From Thermoanaerobaculum sp. (lineage in GTDB: Bacteria > Acidobacteriota > Thermoanaerobaculia > Multivoradales > UBA5704): DNA of 60,854 nucleotides. The DNA is taken from the NCBI GenBank assembly GCA_021154885.1, contig JAJKHS010000048.1, positions 1 through 60,854 on the forward strand, read 5' to 3'. The translations under genes and the position numbers were made by a program. The notes under the pieces were generated by a model. It ran no database searches. It was not told where the DNA came from and saw nothing but the letters and a program-made list of their open reading frames with translations. Below are positions 33,210-41,139 of the stretch, one piece after another; position 1 is the stretch's first letter, and the number at the start of each line of letters is the position of its first letter.

Positions 33210-33365
33210 TCAGACGGTGCACCCCTGGCAGGTTCGCAGGCACGTCACATAGCAGGTGACAAAATCGGTGAGCCGGCCGGCTGCCGCCCGTTCGAGGTCT
33301 CCGTGTTCGAGGCGGAGCAGGGTCTCCCGGTTGAGCGTGATTTTCAGGATCGGCTTCTTTTTCAT
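33210..33365 (-). CDS. RiPP precursor peptide, class I lanthipeptide-like
   Basis: The 51-residue peptide starts at an ATG with AAGGAGG five bases upstream. Residues 1-30 form a leader: a lysine-rich start (MKKK), then LKITLNRETLLRLEHGDLER and AAAG. This follows the pattern K-L-x-L-x-R-E-T-L-R-x-L-E that I associate with lanthipeptide leaders in Acidobacteriota and Bacteroidota, where a -GG- like site ends the leader. The core (RLTDFVTCYV, TCLRTCQGCTV) has four cysteines and four threonines in alternating TC pairs, suited to dehydration and thioether formation. No LanB, LanC, LanM or protease gene is in this window, so the modifying enzymes must lie elsewhere, or act in trans. Confidence 0.75.
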   Translation of the reverse strand: MKKKPILKITLNRETLLRLEHGDLERAAAGRLTDFVTCYVTCLRTCQGCTV

Positions 33366-33492
33366 CGCGTCCTCCTTGGCAGTTTGAACCGAGCCTCTCG
33401 GGATCGGCCTAACTGCATCAGTTGCTATACGTGCAACAATTTTGCCACCGGTCGGCGCGGCCCGGCCGGGCCGGAGACCGTCCAGTGATAGG
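33366..33492. promoter_or_regulatory. divergent promoter region between RiPP precursor and LLM oxidoreductase
   Basis: These 127 bases separate two outward-facing genes and are relatively AT-rich around 33409-33440 (AACTGCATCAGTTGCTATAC, CAACAATTTTGCC). Both promoters must lie here. AACTGCATCAGTT (33411-33423) is close to an inverted repeat, AACTG-CAT-CAGTT, and could be a shared operator. The -10 candidates are TGCTATAC (plus) and TTGTTGCACG region (minus), none certain. Confidence 0.45.
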
Positions 33493-34374
33493 ATGAGCCT
33501 CCCGATCATGGACCTGTCGATCCTCGATTTCGGCAATATTGGAGATGCCGTCGACCTCATGACCGAGGCCGACAGGTCAGGCTATCGCCGCTACTGGCTG
33601 GGGGAGCACCACAGCGAGTGGCAGTGCGGCAACCCCCTGCTGCTGGGGGCTCTGCTGGCCGCGACCAGCGACGGTATCCGCGTCGGCAGCGGCGGTGTGT
33701 GTCTCGACTACCACAGCCCTTACCGGGTCGCCGAGGACGCGCGCCTCATCGAGTTCATGCTGCCAGGGCGGTTCGATCTCGGCGTCACTCGCGGCTTGAC
33801 GCTGGCGCCGGAGCTGCGCGAGGCGATGCTGGACGGACGCCCCGCGGACACTCTGCGGAGCCACTCCGAGAAGCTCGCCGACCTGCACGGGTTCCTCACC
33901 GGTCGCCTGCCGGCCGGGCACCCGCTGGCCCAGAAGCTGCCTCTGGAACCGGGGCCGCCGATGTGGGTGCTGGGTACCGGCGAGGAGGCGGCCCGCTGGG
34001 CCGGCCGCCACGGCACCGGCTTCTGCTTCTCCCTGCACCACGCACCCGCGGAGCGGGACGGACCAGCCATCCTCGGCGAGTATCGGCAGGCTTTCGTCCC
34101 CAGCCCCGAGTTTCCGGAGCCGGCCGCCATCGTCATGGTCAGCATGGCGTCTGGCACGGCCCTCGGTGAGGCGCCTGCCCACGCACCGGGCGTCGTCAAA
34201 CCAGTGATCGAGGGCCCCGTCGCGGAGTGCGCGGCGAAGCTGGCGGAGATCGCACGCCGCTTCGCGGTCGACGAGGTCATGGTCCTGCTCCGGAGCTACG
34301 GCGAATGGCCCTTCGAGACCTGCCGGGCCCTGGCAGAGCAGGCCGGCTTGACCCCGCGTGCTGATCCCCGATAG
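33493..34374 (+). CDS. luciferase-like (LLM class) flavin/F420-dependent oxidoreductase
   Basis: The 293-residue protein has the bacterial-luciferase TIM-barrel pattern: LSILDFGNIGDAVDL, ADRSGYRRYWLGEHHSEW, IRVGSGGVCLDYHSPYRVAE, then GRFDLGVTRG and MWVLGTGEEAARWAGRHG. These enzymes use FMN or F420 to oxidise or reduce varied substrates. It is closest in style to the MsnO8-like group. It diverges from the lanthipeptide-like precursor gene, which is of interest because luciferase-like LanJ-type enzymes reduce dehydro-amino acids in some lanthipeptides. I start at ATG 33493 (AGG just upstream) because the first strand follows directly. The DctA-type gene starts 35 bases downstream. Confidence 0.85.
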   Translation: MSLPIMDLSILDFGNIGDAVDLMTEADRSGYRRYWLGEHHSEWQCGNPLLLGALLAATSDGIRVGSGGVCLDYHSPYRVAEDARLIEFMLPGRFDLGVTRGLTLAPELREAMLDGRPADTLRSHSEKLADLHGFLTGRLPAGHPLAQKLPLEPGPPMWVLGTGEEAARWAGRHGTGFCFSLHHAPAERDGPAILGEYRQAFVPSPEFPEPAAIVMVSMASGTALGEAPAHAPGVVKPVIEGPVAECAAKLAEIARRFAVDEVMVLLRSYGEWPFETCRALAEQAGLTPRADPR

Positions 34375-34409
34375 CCTGCTTTCCGTTCAGGTCATGAGAG
34401 GGCCGCCCG

Positions 34410-35696
34410 ATGAGAAGGTTCGCCCATAGCCTCTATGCTCAGGTGCTGGTGGCGGTCGCTCTCGGGGCGATCCTCGGCGTCCTCAACCCGACGCTCGGCG
34501 CGGCCATGAAGCCGCTCGGCGACGGCTTCATCAAGCTGGTCAAGATGCTGATCGCGCCCATCGTCTTCACGACGGTGGTGACGGGCATCGCCAAGATGGG
34601 CGATCTGAAGCGGGTGGGGCGCATCGGCCTCAAGGGGATCGTCTATTTCGAGGTGCTGACCACCTTCGCGCTCGCCCTCGGCCTGATCGTCGGCAAGCTG
34701 GTGCGGCCGGGCGCGGGGATGAACGTCGACCCGGCGAAGCTCGACACCAGTGCCATCGCCAACTACACCTCTTCCGGCCATTCCCTCAGCACCATCGATT
34801 TCCTCCTCAACATCATCCCCAAGGACGTGGCGGACGCCTTCGCGCGGGGAGACATCCTTCAGGTGCTGCTCTTCTCGATCCTCTTCGGCGTGGCGCTGGC
34901 GGCCTTGAAGTCTCAAGACTCGCTCGTGCTGCGCTTCGTCGAGGAGCTCTCCCACGTCCTCTTCCGCATCGTGGCCATCGTCATGCGGGTGGCACCGCTC
35001 GGCGCCTTCGGCGCCATGGCCTTCACCGTCGGCAAGTACGGGATCAAGAGCCTCCTGAGCCTCGGCGAGCTGATGGCGACCTTCTACGTCACGAGCCTCC
35101 TGTTCGTGCTTCTCGGGCTCGGCCTGGTGATGCGCTGGGCGGGCCTCGGAATCCTCAAGTTTCTACGTTATATCCGCGAGGAGATCCTCATCGTCCTCGG
35201 CACCTCCTCGTCGGAGTCGGCGCTGCCCCTGCTGATGCGCAAGCTGGAGCGGCTCGGCTGCCCGGAGTCGGTGGTGGGGCTCCTGGTGCCGATGGGCTAC
35301 TCGTTCAACCTCGATGGCACGTCGATCTACCTGACGCTCGCGACGCTGTTCATCGCCCAGGCGACGAACACGCACGTCACGCTGGGCCAGGAGCTCGAGA
35401 TCCTGGCCGTACTGCTCCTCACTTCGAAGGGGGCGGCGGCGGTGACGGGCGGCGGCTTCATTACGCTGGCGGCGACCCTGTCGGCGGTCGGCAACATCCC
35501 GGTCGCCGGCCTCGCCCTCCTGCTCGGCATCGACCGCTTCATGTCCGAGGCGCGGGCCATCACGAACCTCATCGGCAACGGCGTCGCGACGGTCGCCGTG
35601 TCGCGCTGGGAGGGCGAGCTCGACCTGGAGAGGGCCCGGAAGATCCTGGCTGGTGAGCCGGAAGTGGAGCCGGAGGAGTACGAGCCGGCGGCATAG
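34410..35696 (+). CDS. dctA: dicarboxylate/amino acid:cation symporter (DctA/DAACS family)
   Basis: The 428-residue inner-membrane protein has eight to ten hydrophobic segments and the DAACS hallmarks: [20 protein letters not shown], the serine-rich hairpin [40 protein letters not shown] (the NMDGT equivalent is NLDGT) and [20 protein letters not shown]. These residues bind sodium or protons and C4-dicarboxylates or aspartate/glutamate. The family cannot be split between DctA and GltP/GltT with certainty from the sequence, so the symbol is a best guess. It follows the LLM gene by 35 bases on the same strand and might be co-transcribed with it. The start ATG is next to CCGATG without a strong ribosome site. 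Confidence 0.93.
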   Translation: MRRFAHSLYAQVLVAVALGAILGVLNPTLGAAMKPLGDGFIKLVKMLIAPIVFTTVVTGIAKMGDLKRVGRIGLKGIVYFEVLTTFALALGLIVGKLVRPGAGMNVDPAKLDTSAIANYTSSGHSLSTIDFLLNIIPKDVADAFARGDILQVLLFSILFGVALAALKSQDSLVLRFVEELSHVLFRIVAIVMRVAPLGAFGAMAFTVGKYGIKSLLSLGELMATFYVTSLLFVLLGLGLVMRWAGLGILKFLRYIREEILIVLGTSSSESALPLLMRKLERLGCPESVVGLLVPMGYSFNLDGTSIYLTLATLFIAQATNTHVTLGQELEILAVLLLTSKGAAAVTGGGFITLAATLSAVGNIPVAGLALLLGIDRFMSEARAITNLIGNGVATVAVSRWEGELDLERARKILAGEPEVEPEEYEPAA

Positions 35697-35718
35697 TCCC
35701 GGCCACTCCGGCCCCCTG

Positions 35719-36690
35719 TCACGGGATCAGCAGCACCTTCCCCGTCGTGCGCCGCCCTTCGAGCGCACGATGGGCCTCGGCGGCCTGGGCCAGAGGGAGC
35801 TCGAGGCCGATGCGGATCTTGAGCTTCCCTTCTGCGATCCAGCCCAGCACGTCCTCGGCCCGGCGCTGCAGCTCCTCGGCCGTGGCGATGTAGTGGCCGA
35901 GGGAGGGGCGGGTGAGGTAGAGAGAGCCCTTGGTGTTGAGGAGCGAGGGATCGAACGGCGGCACCGGACCGCTCGCCTGGCCGAAGAGGACCATCATGCC
36001 CCGCCGGGCCAGGGAGTCCAGCCCCTTGTCGAAGGTGGCCCGGCCGACGCCGTCGTAGACCACCTGCACGCCGTGGCCGCCGGTGAGGCGCTTGACCTCG
36101 GCGGCGAAGTCCTGCTGGTCGTAGCGGATGATCTCGTCCGCTCCGGCCTCGCGGGCGAGCTGCGCCTTCTCTTCGGTGGAGACAGTGCCGAGCACCCGGG
36201 CACCCCGCAGCTTGGCCACCTGGCAGAGGAGCTGGCCCACGCCGCCCGCCGCCGCGTGGATCAGGCAGGCATCCCCCTCCTTCAGGGAGTAGGTGCTGCA
36301 GGCGAGGTAGTGCGCCGTCATCCCCTGGAGCATGGCCGCGGCACCCTGGCGGGTGGAGACGCCAGCCGGCAGCTTGACCAGCCGCGCCGCCGGCACCGCC
36401 GCCAGTTCGGCGTAGGCCCCGTGAACGCCGGCATAGGCGACGCGGTCGCCCACGGCCACGTCGGCGACGCCGGAGCCCACGGCCGCCACCGTGCCGGCGG
36501 CCTCTTGGCCGAGCGTGAACGGCAGCGCCGGTCCCTTGTAGAGGCCGGTGCGGAAGTAGACGTCGATGAAGTTGACGCCCGCCGCCTCGACGCGGACGAC
36601 GGCCTCGCCCTCCTTGGGAGCGGGCTCCGGGACATCTTCGAGCTGGAGAACCTCGGGTCCCCCAAGGCTGTGGATGCGGATGGCTTTCAT
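35719..36690 (-). CDS. NADPH:quinone oxidoreductase (zeta-crystallin-type MDR)
   Basis: The 323-residue medium-chain dehydrogenase/reductase opens [20 protein letters not shown] and contains [33 protein letters not shown] and the NADPH-binding [40 protein letters not shown] continues the Rossmann fold. Zinc ligands are absent, as in QorA. Such enzymes reduce quinones by one or two electrons in the cytosol. It is convergent with the DctA gene (22 bases apart). A triple TTGTCCCCGAA repeat lies just upstream of its start. Confidence 0.93.
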   Translation of the reverse strand: MKAIRIHSLGGPEVLQLEDVPEPAPKEGEAVVRVEAAGVNFIDVYFRTGLYKGPALPFTLGQEAAGTVAAVGSGVADVAVGDRVAYAGVHGAYAELAAVPAARLVKLPAGVSTRQGAAAMLQGMTAHYLACSTYSLKEGDACLIHAAAGGVGQLLCQVAKLRGARVLGTVSTEEKAQLAREAGADEIIRYDQQDFAAEVKRLTGGHGVQVVYDGVGRATFDKGLDSLARRGMMVLFGQASGPVPPFDPSLLNTKGSLYLTRPSLGHYIATAEELQRRAEDVLGWIAEGKLKIRIGLELPLAQAAEAHRALEGRRTTGKVLLIP

Positions 36691-36708
36691 GGCTTCAGCC
36701 TAGCGCAA

Positions 36709-36750
36709 TTGTCCCCGAAAGGACTTGTCCCCGAAGGCTTGTCCCCGAAA
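36709..36750. repeat. three direct copies of TTGTCCCCGAA
   Basis: TTGTCCCCGAA occurs at 36709-36719, 36725-36735 and 36739-36749, with spacings of 16 and 14 bases. The array lies between the oxidoreductase start (36690) and a small gene ending at 36784. It is either a short tandem repeat or a set of binding sites in the oxidoreductase promoter region. Confidence 0.75.
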
Positions 36751-36783
36751 AAGCTGCGGCGGGGGCTCACAGGAAGGAGGTGC

Positions 36784-37005
36784 CTACTCGGCGCCGCGGG
36801 AGGACGTACGATCCATGCAGACCCACTGGCTGCACAGCTTTTCGAAATGGCAGGGATCCTGGGTCGAGAGGGCCTCGCGGCTGAAGCGCTCGATCTCCGC
36901 CGGCGGGGTGCCGGCCTTGCGCAGCCCGAGACGGATGGCGCTCACCAGGGCGTAGCGGTTCCGGCTGCGAAGGGCGACTCGAATTTCAGGATAGAGGGGT
37001 TCCAT
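36784..37005 (-). CDS. small conserved-looking protein of unknown function
   Basis: The 73-residue product (ATG at 37005, GAG four bases upstream; an alternative ATG at 37020 lacks a ribosome binding site) begins MEPLYPEIRVALRSRNRYAL and continues VSAIRLGLRKAGTPPAEIER, then FSREALSTQD, and ends with a short cysteine-containing tail (CHFEKLCSQWVCMD). The helical pattern and AG-T/V-xx-EI-x-RF motif are like small Acidobacteriota proteins I recall without function. It lies upstream of the quinone oxidoreductase on the same strand, and its own promoter region carries TATATAA near 37022. It may be regulatory, but nothing proves it. Confidence 0.6.
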   Translation of the reverse strand: MEPLYPEIRVALRSRNRYALVSAIRLGLRKAGTPPAEIERFSREALSTQDPCHFEKLCSQWVCMDRTSSRGAE

Positions 37006-37098
37006 CACACTCGTGTCCATCTATATAACGTCCGAGACTCGAAAAACGTTTCACCCAGGTTGGGACGTCCCCCCTTCGAGACGATACCATTCCGCCCC

Positions 37099-38034
37099 AT
37101 GACGCTCCTCGGCCACTACTGGACGATCGCGCCCCGTCTGCGGCACAGTGTGCGGCCTCTTCAGGCGCCCGAATGGCGACCGTGGGGAAGCTCCCTGGAG
37201 GACCCTGTCACCGGGCGGGTCCCTGTGACTGGGCGGCTGCGCGAGCTGCCCGGGAGCGAGGAGCTCGTCATCCTCGTCCACGGGCTGGGCGGCAGCACCG
37301 AAAGCCACTACATGTTCCGTGGCGCCCAGGCTGCCGAGGCGGTGGGTCTCTCCTGTCTGCGGATCAACCTGCGGGGCTGCGATCTCGAGAACCACGACTT
37401 CTACCACGCCGCTCTGACGGCAGACCTCCACGCCGCTCTGGCGAGCGAGGAGCTGCGGCGCTATCGGCGGATCTACGTCATCGGCTACTCGCTCGGAGGG
37501 CACGTCACGCTGAGGCTGGCGACCGAGGTCGAGGACCCGCGGGTCGCCGCCGTGGCCGCCGTCTGCGCGCCGCTCGACCTCGGGCTTTCCCAGCAGGAGA
37601 TCGATTCGCCCGGCCGCTGGATCTACCGCCGCTACCTGCTGAGGGGCCTGATCGGCATCTTCGCCGCCGTCTCCACCCGCCGGCCGCAGCCGCTGACGAT
37701 CGAGGAGGCGGCCCGCATCCGCACCCTCCGCGAGTGGGACGATCGCGTCGTGGCCCCCCGCCACGGTTTCGCCGGCGCCGCGGACTACTATGCACGGGCG
37801 AGCGTCGCCCCGCGGCTGCCGGAGCTGCGCGTCCCCTCCCTGCTGCTCAACTCGGAGAGCGATCCCATGGTGCCCGCGCGTGCCGTCCGCGCCGTCCTGC
37901 GTCCCACGCCTCGCCTCGAGGTGCGCTGGTTGAAGGGCGGCGGCCACGTCGCCTTCCCCCGCCGGCTTGACGTGGGGCTGGGAGAGGGGATCGGGGTCGA
38001 CACCCAGGTGCTCGGCTGGCTGCGGACGAGGTAG
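37099..38034 (+). CDS. alpha/beta hydrolase, YheT-like
   Basis: The 311-residue protein matches the YheT/EMB8 hydrolase group: an N-terminal GHYWTIAPRLRHSVRP lead, the oxyanion-hole segment VILVHGLGGSTESHYM, LRINLRGCDLENHD, and the nucleophile elbow YVIGYSLGGHVTLRLA (Ser in GYSLGG). The acid and base are probably the aspartate of LNSESDPMVPARAV and the histidine of GGGHVAFP. This family includes esterases of unknown natural substrate. The ATG at 37099 was chosen because the frame upstream extends through antisense sequence of the quinone oxidoreductase gene. It is convergent with the Schlafen/AlbA gene, with a terminator hairpin between. Confidence 0.88.
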   Translation: MTLLGHYWTIAPRLRHSVRPLQAPEWRPWGSSLEDPVTGRVPVTGRLRELPGSEELVILVHGLGGSTESHYMFRGAQAAEAVGLSCLRINLRGCDLENHDFYHAALTADLHAALASEELRRYRRIYVIGYSLGGHVTLRLATEVEDPRVAAVAAVCAPLDLGLSQQEIDSPGRWIYRRYLLRGLIGIFAAVSTRRPQPLTIEEAARIRTLREWDDRVVAPRHGFAGAADYYARASVAPRLPELRVPSLLLNSESDPMVPARAVRAVLRPTPRLEVRWLKGGGHVAFPRRLDVGLGEGIGVDTQVLGWLRTR

Positions 38035-38072
38035 AAAAAAAGGATGCCTCCTGGGGTCTGCCCGGAGGCATC
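38035..38072 (-). terminator. rho-independent terminator for the 38166-40208 gene
   Basis: GATGCCTCC (38043-38051) and GGAGGCATC (38064-38072) form a nine-pair stem, and on the minus strand it is followed by TTTTTTT (38041-38035). The T-run starts directly after the stop codon of the hydrolase on the other strand. Confidence 0.85.
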
Positions 38073-38165
38073 TTGGACGAGGAGGTCGGTCCAGGGGTTG
38101 GACGCGACCAGAGGCGGACCTCAGATCCGCCCCTGCCGGGTAAGACACTCTTTCCCGGCAAATGT

Positions 38166-40208
38166 TTAGACGGACGAGGGCGGGTTATTCCGCAGAGCTC
38201 TCTTCTGCCAGGACTCATAGGCGTCCCGGAACGCGGTCTCGCCGGGCACCAGAGCCAGAGCGTTCTCGAAAGCGCTCTGGATCTCCCGCTTCGGAGCGCC
38301 CAGACCGTCGAGGGCTCGGGCCAGGCCGAACCAATACCAGGCTTGGCGTTTCGGATCCTCCGCAAGCTGGAGGGTCCGCCTCAGGAGATCGCTGGCTTCC
38401 CGGTACAACCGGATCTTGATCGCCGGGTCCTCTTCGGCCCGGAGCCTTCGAGCCAGCTCGATCTTGGTGTCCGCCAGCTCGTAAATCAGGCTCGGGTCGT
38501 GTGGGCGTTTAGAAGATGCATCCGTGAACAGATGGTGGGCGCCCGCGAAATCTCGCTCTCGCTTTTTCAGGATTGCATCTTCTATGGTCTCGCGGATGGC
38601 CCGTCGAGGAGATTTGGGTCCGGTGTCTCCAGGAAGAACCTGGAACTTCGCCAGGAAAGACTCAGCCTCCTCGAGACTCCCGCGAGTGGTCACATACCGA
38701 ACCAACGTCAGAATGGGATCAATGGACTCTCCCCCCGCAGTCTCATATCGATCGAGAGTCCGCTCGGCCCGCGAGTAATCATTGAGCGCCAGAGCGTATT
38801 CGATGATCTGTGTCGTCAGTGCCGCCGAATCGGGAAGTCGGTCGAAGCTGCGCTCCAGGTGCTCCAGAGCGGACTCTTTTTCTCCCGTGGCCCACAGGTA
38901 TCCGGCCTCTCGCAGGGCATGAAGGACGAGATAACGGGGGTGTACCGGTAGGATCGTCCGAAAATATGTCCGTGTCTCATCGAAGTCAAACCGGGCTTCG
39001 GGAGATCCGTTCTGGCGCATCTGGCGCTGGATTTTGGGAATGCCGGAGCCGCGCTTCTCGGCGAGCTGCAGCTCTTTCAGAAAATCCCCGATCCTGCGGT
39101 TGCGGGCGGGAACAGGGGGCAACGAACCCCCGGCCTGGAAGTAACTCCGCTGAATTCCCGGGACCGGACCGGGATAGCTGATGACCTCCATGCGGTCCGG
39201 GTACAAATAAACCTTGACCGGCTCGGGAGGGTCGTCATAGCCGCGATGGTAGAAGGCGTTGACGAGGGCCTCTTCGACGGCACCGGATGGATACGCCACG
39301 CTCCTTTCGACCTCGGCTTGGCCGCTGACCTTCTGGAGCAGAGTTCCACCCAGGCTGTTGAGATAGTTGAGCACAGATACGATCTGTTGCGGTATGGGGC
39401 CGCGGAAAATCCTCTCCTCGATCAGGTCCCCTCCCGCATCGTCACCGAACTGCACCACTTCGGTCCTCGTCCCGGCGAAGAACCGGTCTGGATCGTTGTT
39501 GAAAAACATGAGTCCGATATTGCGGGGGACTTCATGAGCGTTGACGCGCACCACCAGATTCATCATTCGGAAGATCTGTCGGTCATCGATCGGAGGGTCA
39601 TGATTGACGAGATCGCTTTCAATCTGGTTCAGGAACTGGCGAACCAGAGACGGAGACAGGTCTTCGATCCGAGCCTCCAGGTTCCGGCGGTCGTCGAAGG
39701 GTACCCTGGCTGTCAGCGCCACGAGTTGGCGGAGATCCTCCCCTTGAGCTTTGATCGTTTCCGAGGAGCGACGGATCCAGAACTGGAGCGGGCTGCCGGA
39801 GACCTTCAGGTTCTCTGGGGCCTGGTAAGGACGGGTATCTCCACCTGGCGCCCAGATCACGAAGAGCGGAACGCCCTCGTACTGCACTGGAAAGACCAGG
39901 GGTAGGTAATCCGGCTCGATTCTCTTGCACACCCCCCGGATCTCCTTCTGGACCCTGTCGAGGTCCAGAGTCCCCAACCCGATCGGCGGCAGGATTGCAC
40001 GCCCCCCCTCCTCCCGTACGCCGAGGACGACATAGCCGCCTCCCAGATTCAGGAGGTCGTTGGCGAAGGCGCAGATCGTGCGGACCGTCGACGCTTTGAT
40101 CTGGTCGTCCCAGCCCGCCTTGAATTCGATGCGATTGCTCTCGATCGACCGGGCGTTGAGCAGATCGTCGAGGTTGACGGGCAGGCCGTCGAGCTCCACG
40201 TTCGTCAT
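38166..40208 (-). CDS. Schlafen AlbA_2 domain protein with GHKL-like module and TPR tail
   Basis: The 680-residue protein begins with an AlbA_2/Schlafen domain: SIESNRIEFKAGWDD, CAFANDLLNLGGGYVVLGV (residues ~18-65), typical of putative nucleic-acid-binding regulators. A following region has VEEALVNAFYHRGYDDPPEP, the E-A-x-x-N-A-x-x-H-R motif of the ATPase-like C-terminal module in this family, plus RGSGIPKIQRQMRQNG. The final ~240 residues are helical repeats (TPR style: ALEHLERSFDRLPDSAAL, WYWFGLARALDGLGAPKR). The start codon overlaps the stop of the BtuF-like gene (ATGA at 40205-40208), so the two are translationally coupled. The role is unknown; related proteins act in transcription control or defence. 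Confidence 0.85.
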   Translation of the reverse strand: MTNVELDGLPVNLDDLLNARSIESNRIEFKAGWDDQIKASTVRTICAFANDLLNLGGGYVVLGVREEGGRAILPPIGLGTLDLDRVQKEIRGVCKRIEPDYLPLVFPVQYEGVPLFVIWAPGGDTRPYQAPENLKVSGSPLQFWIRRSSETIKAQGEDLRQLVALTARVPFDDRRNLEARIEDLSPSLVRQFLNQIESDLVNHDPPIDDRQIFRMMNLVVRVNAHEVPRNIGLMFFNNDPDRFFAGTRTEVVQFGDDAGGDLIEERIFRGPIPQQIVSVLNYLNSLGGTLLQKVSGQAEVERSVAYPSGAVEEALVNAFYHRGYDDPPEPVKVYLYPDRMEVISYPGPVPGIQRSYFQAGGSLPPVPARNRRIGDFLKELQLAEKRGSGIPKIQRQMRQNGSPEARFDFDETRTYFRTILPVHPRYLVLHALREAGYLWATGEKESALEHLERSFDRLPDSAALTTQIIEYALALNDYSRAERTLDRYETAGGESIDPILTLVRYVTTRGSLEEAESFLAKFQVLPGDTGPKSPRRAIRETIEDAILKKRERDFAGAHHLFTDASSKRPHDPSLIYELADTKIELARRLRAEEDPAIKIRLYREASDLLRRTLQLAEDPKRQAWYWFGLARALDGLGAPKREIQSAFENALALVPGETAFRDAYESWQKRALRNNPPSSV

Positions 40209-41095
40209 GACGAGATCCTGGGGGGCTCCCCGTGGAAGATCGCCGCCAGCCGCTCGATGCCGTCCACGAGGCGCGGGCCGGGGCGGCTGAAGCAGCCGTT
40301 GGCGTCCACCGGGTGGACCCGGCCTGCGCGGACGGCCCGCAGCGACTGCCACTCGGGACGAGCGGCCATCGTCTCGATCTGCGCCCCGGCGCCGGCCTCG
40401 TCGAAGCCGCAGGGCATGACGACGATCACGTCTGGATCGGCGGCGGCGACCTGCTCCCAGGTGAGGCGGGCGGAGGGGTCGCCCGGCCTGGCGATCACGT
40501 CCTCGCCGCCTGCGTGGGCGATCATCTCCGGCACCCAGTGGCCACCGGCGAACGGCGGATCGAGCCATTCCAGGGCCAGCACCCGGGGGCGGGGCTTGCC
40601 GGCGTTGCCGGCGACCGTGGCGCGGACCACGTCCAGCCGCACCTGAAGGCCTTCGAGCAGGGCCCCGGCCCGGTCCGCGCGGCCGGTGAGCTCGCCCACC
40701 CGGCGGACGTCCGCGAAGACGTCCGCCAGCGACTTGGGATCGAGGGAGACCACCTCGGGACAGCGGGGGAGGGGGCGGACAGCGCCTTCCACCTGCTCGG
40801 TGGACACCGCGCAGACCGGGCAGAGCTGCTGGGTGACGATGACGTCGGGCGCGAGCTCGGCGATCCGTCCCTCGTCCAGCGTGTAGAGGCTCGCGCCGCT
40901 CCCCACCTGAGCGGAGACGGCGGCGTCCACCTCGGCGGCGGTCATCCCGGGCGTCAGGGCGCTGCCGGTGAGGATTGGCCGCGCCCGGGCCTCCTCGGGA
41001 AAGTCGCACTCGTGGGAGACGCCGACCACCAGCTCGCCCGCGCCCACTGCGAACAGGATCTCCGTGCCGTTGGGGACGAGGGACACGATGCGCAT
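40205..41095 (-). CDS. BtuF-like periplasmic-binding fold protein without signal peptide
   Basis: The 296-residue protein has the helical-backbone metal-receptor fold of BtuF/FhuD: RIVSLVPNGTEILFAVGAGE, VVGVSHECDFPEEA, LAPDVIVTQQLCPVCAVS, LEWLDPPFAGGHWVPEM and ADPDVIVVMPCGFDEAGA. These proteins normally bind cobalamin or heme-iron chelates outside the membrane. This one begins directly at the first strand, has no signal peptide or lipobox, and so would be cytosolic. The CPVC motif could bind metal. The ATG at 41095 is 44 bases after the GGDEF gene, which lies upstream on the same strand. No BtuC or BtuD partner lies nearby. Confidence 0.88.
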   Translation of the reverse strand: MRIVSLVPNGTEILFAVGAGELVVGVSHECDFPEEARARPILTGSALTPGMTAAEVDAAVSAQVGSGASLYTLDEGRIAELAPDVIVTQQLCPVCAVSTEQVEGAVRPLPRCPEVVSLDPKSLADVFADVRRVGELTGRADRAGALLEGLQVRLDVVRATVAGNAGKPRPRVLALEWLDPPFAGGHWVPEMIAHAGGEDVIARPGDPSARLTWEQVAAADPDVIVVMPCGFDEAGAGAQIETMAARPEWQSLRAVRAGRVHPVDANGCFSRPGPRLVDGIERLAAIFHGEPPRISS

Positions 41096-41139
41096 GGCGG
41101 TGAGTCTAGCAGGAGAGATTCCGGGCGCCCCGGCCCGGT

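Noticed and set aside
33200-34400. Lanthipeptide synthetase (LanB, LanC or LanM) next to the precursor
   Set aside because: Looked for the zinc-binding cyclase motif and for large dehydratase genes; none of the frames in the window fits.
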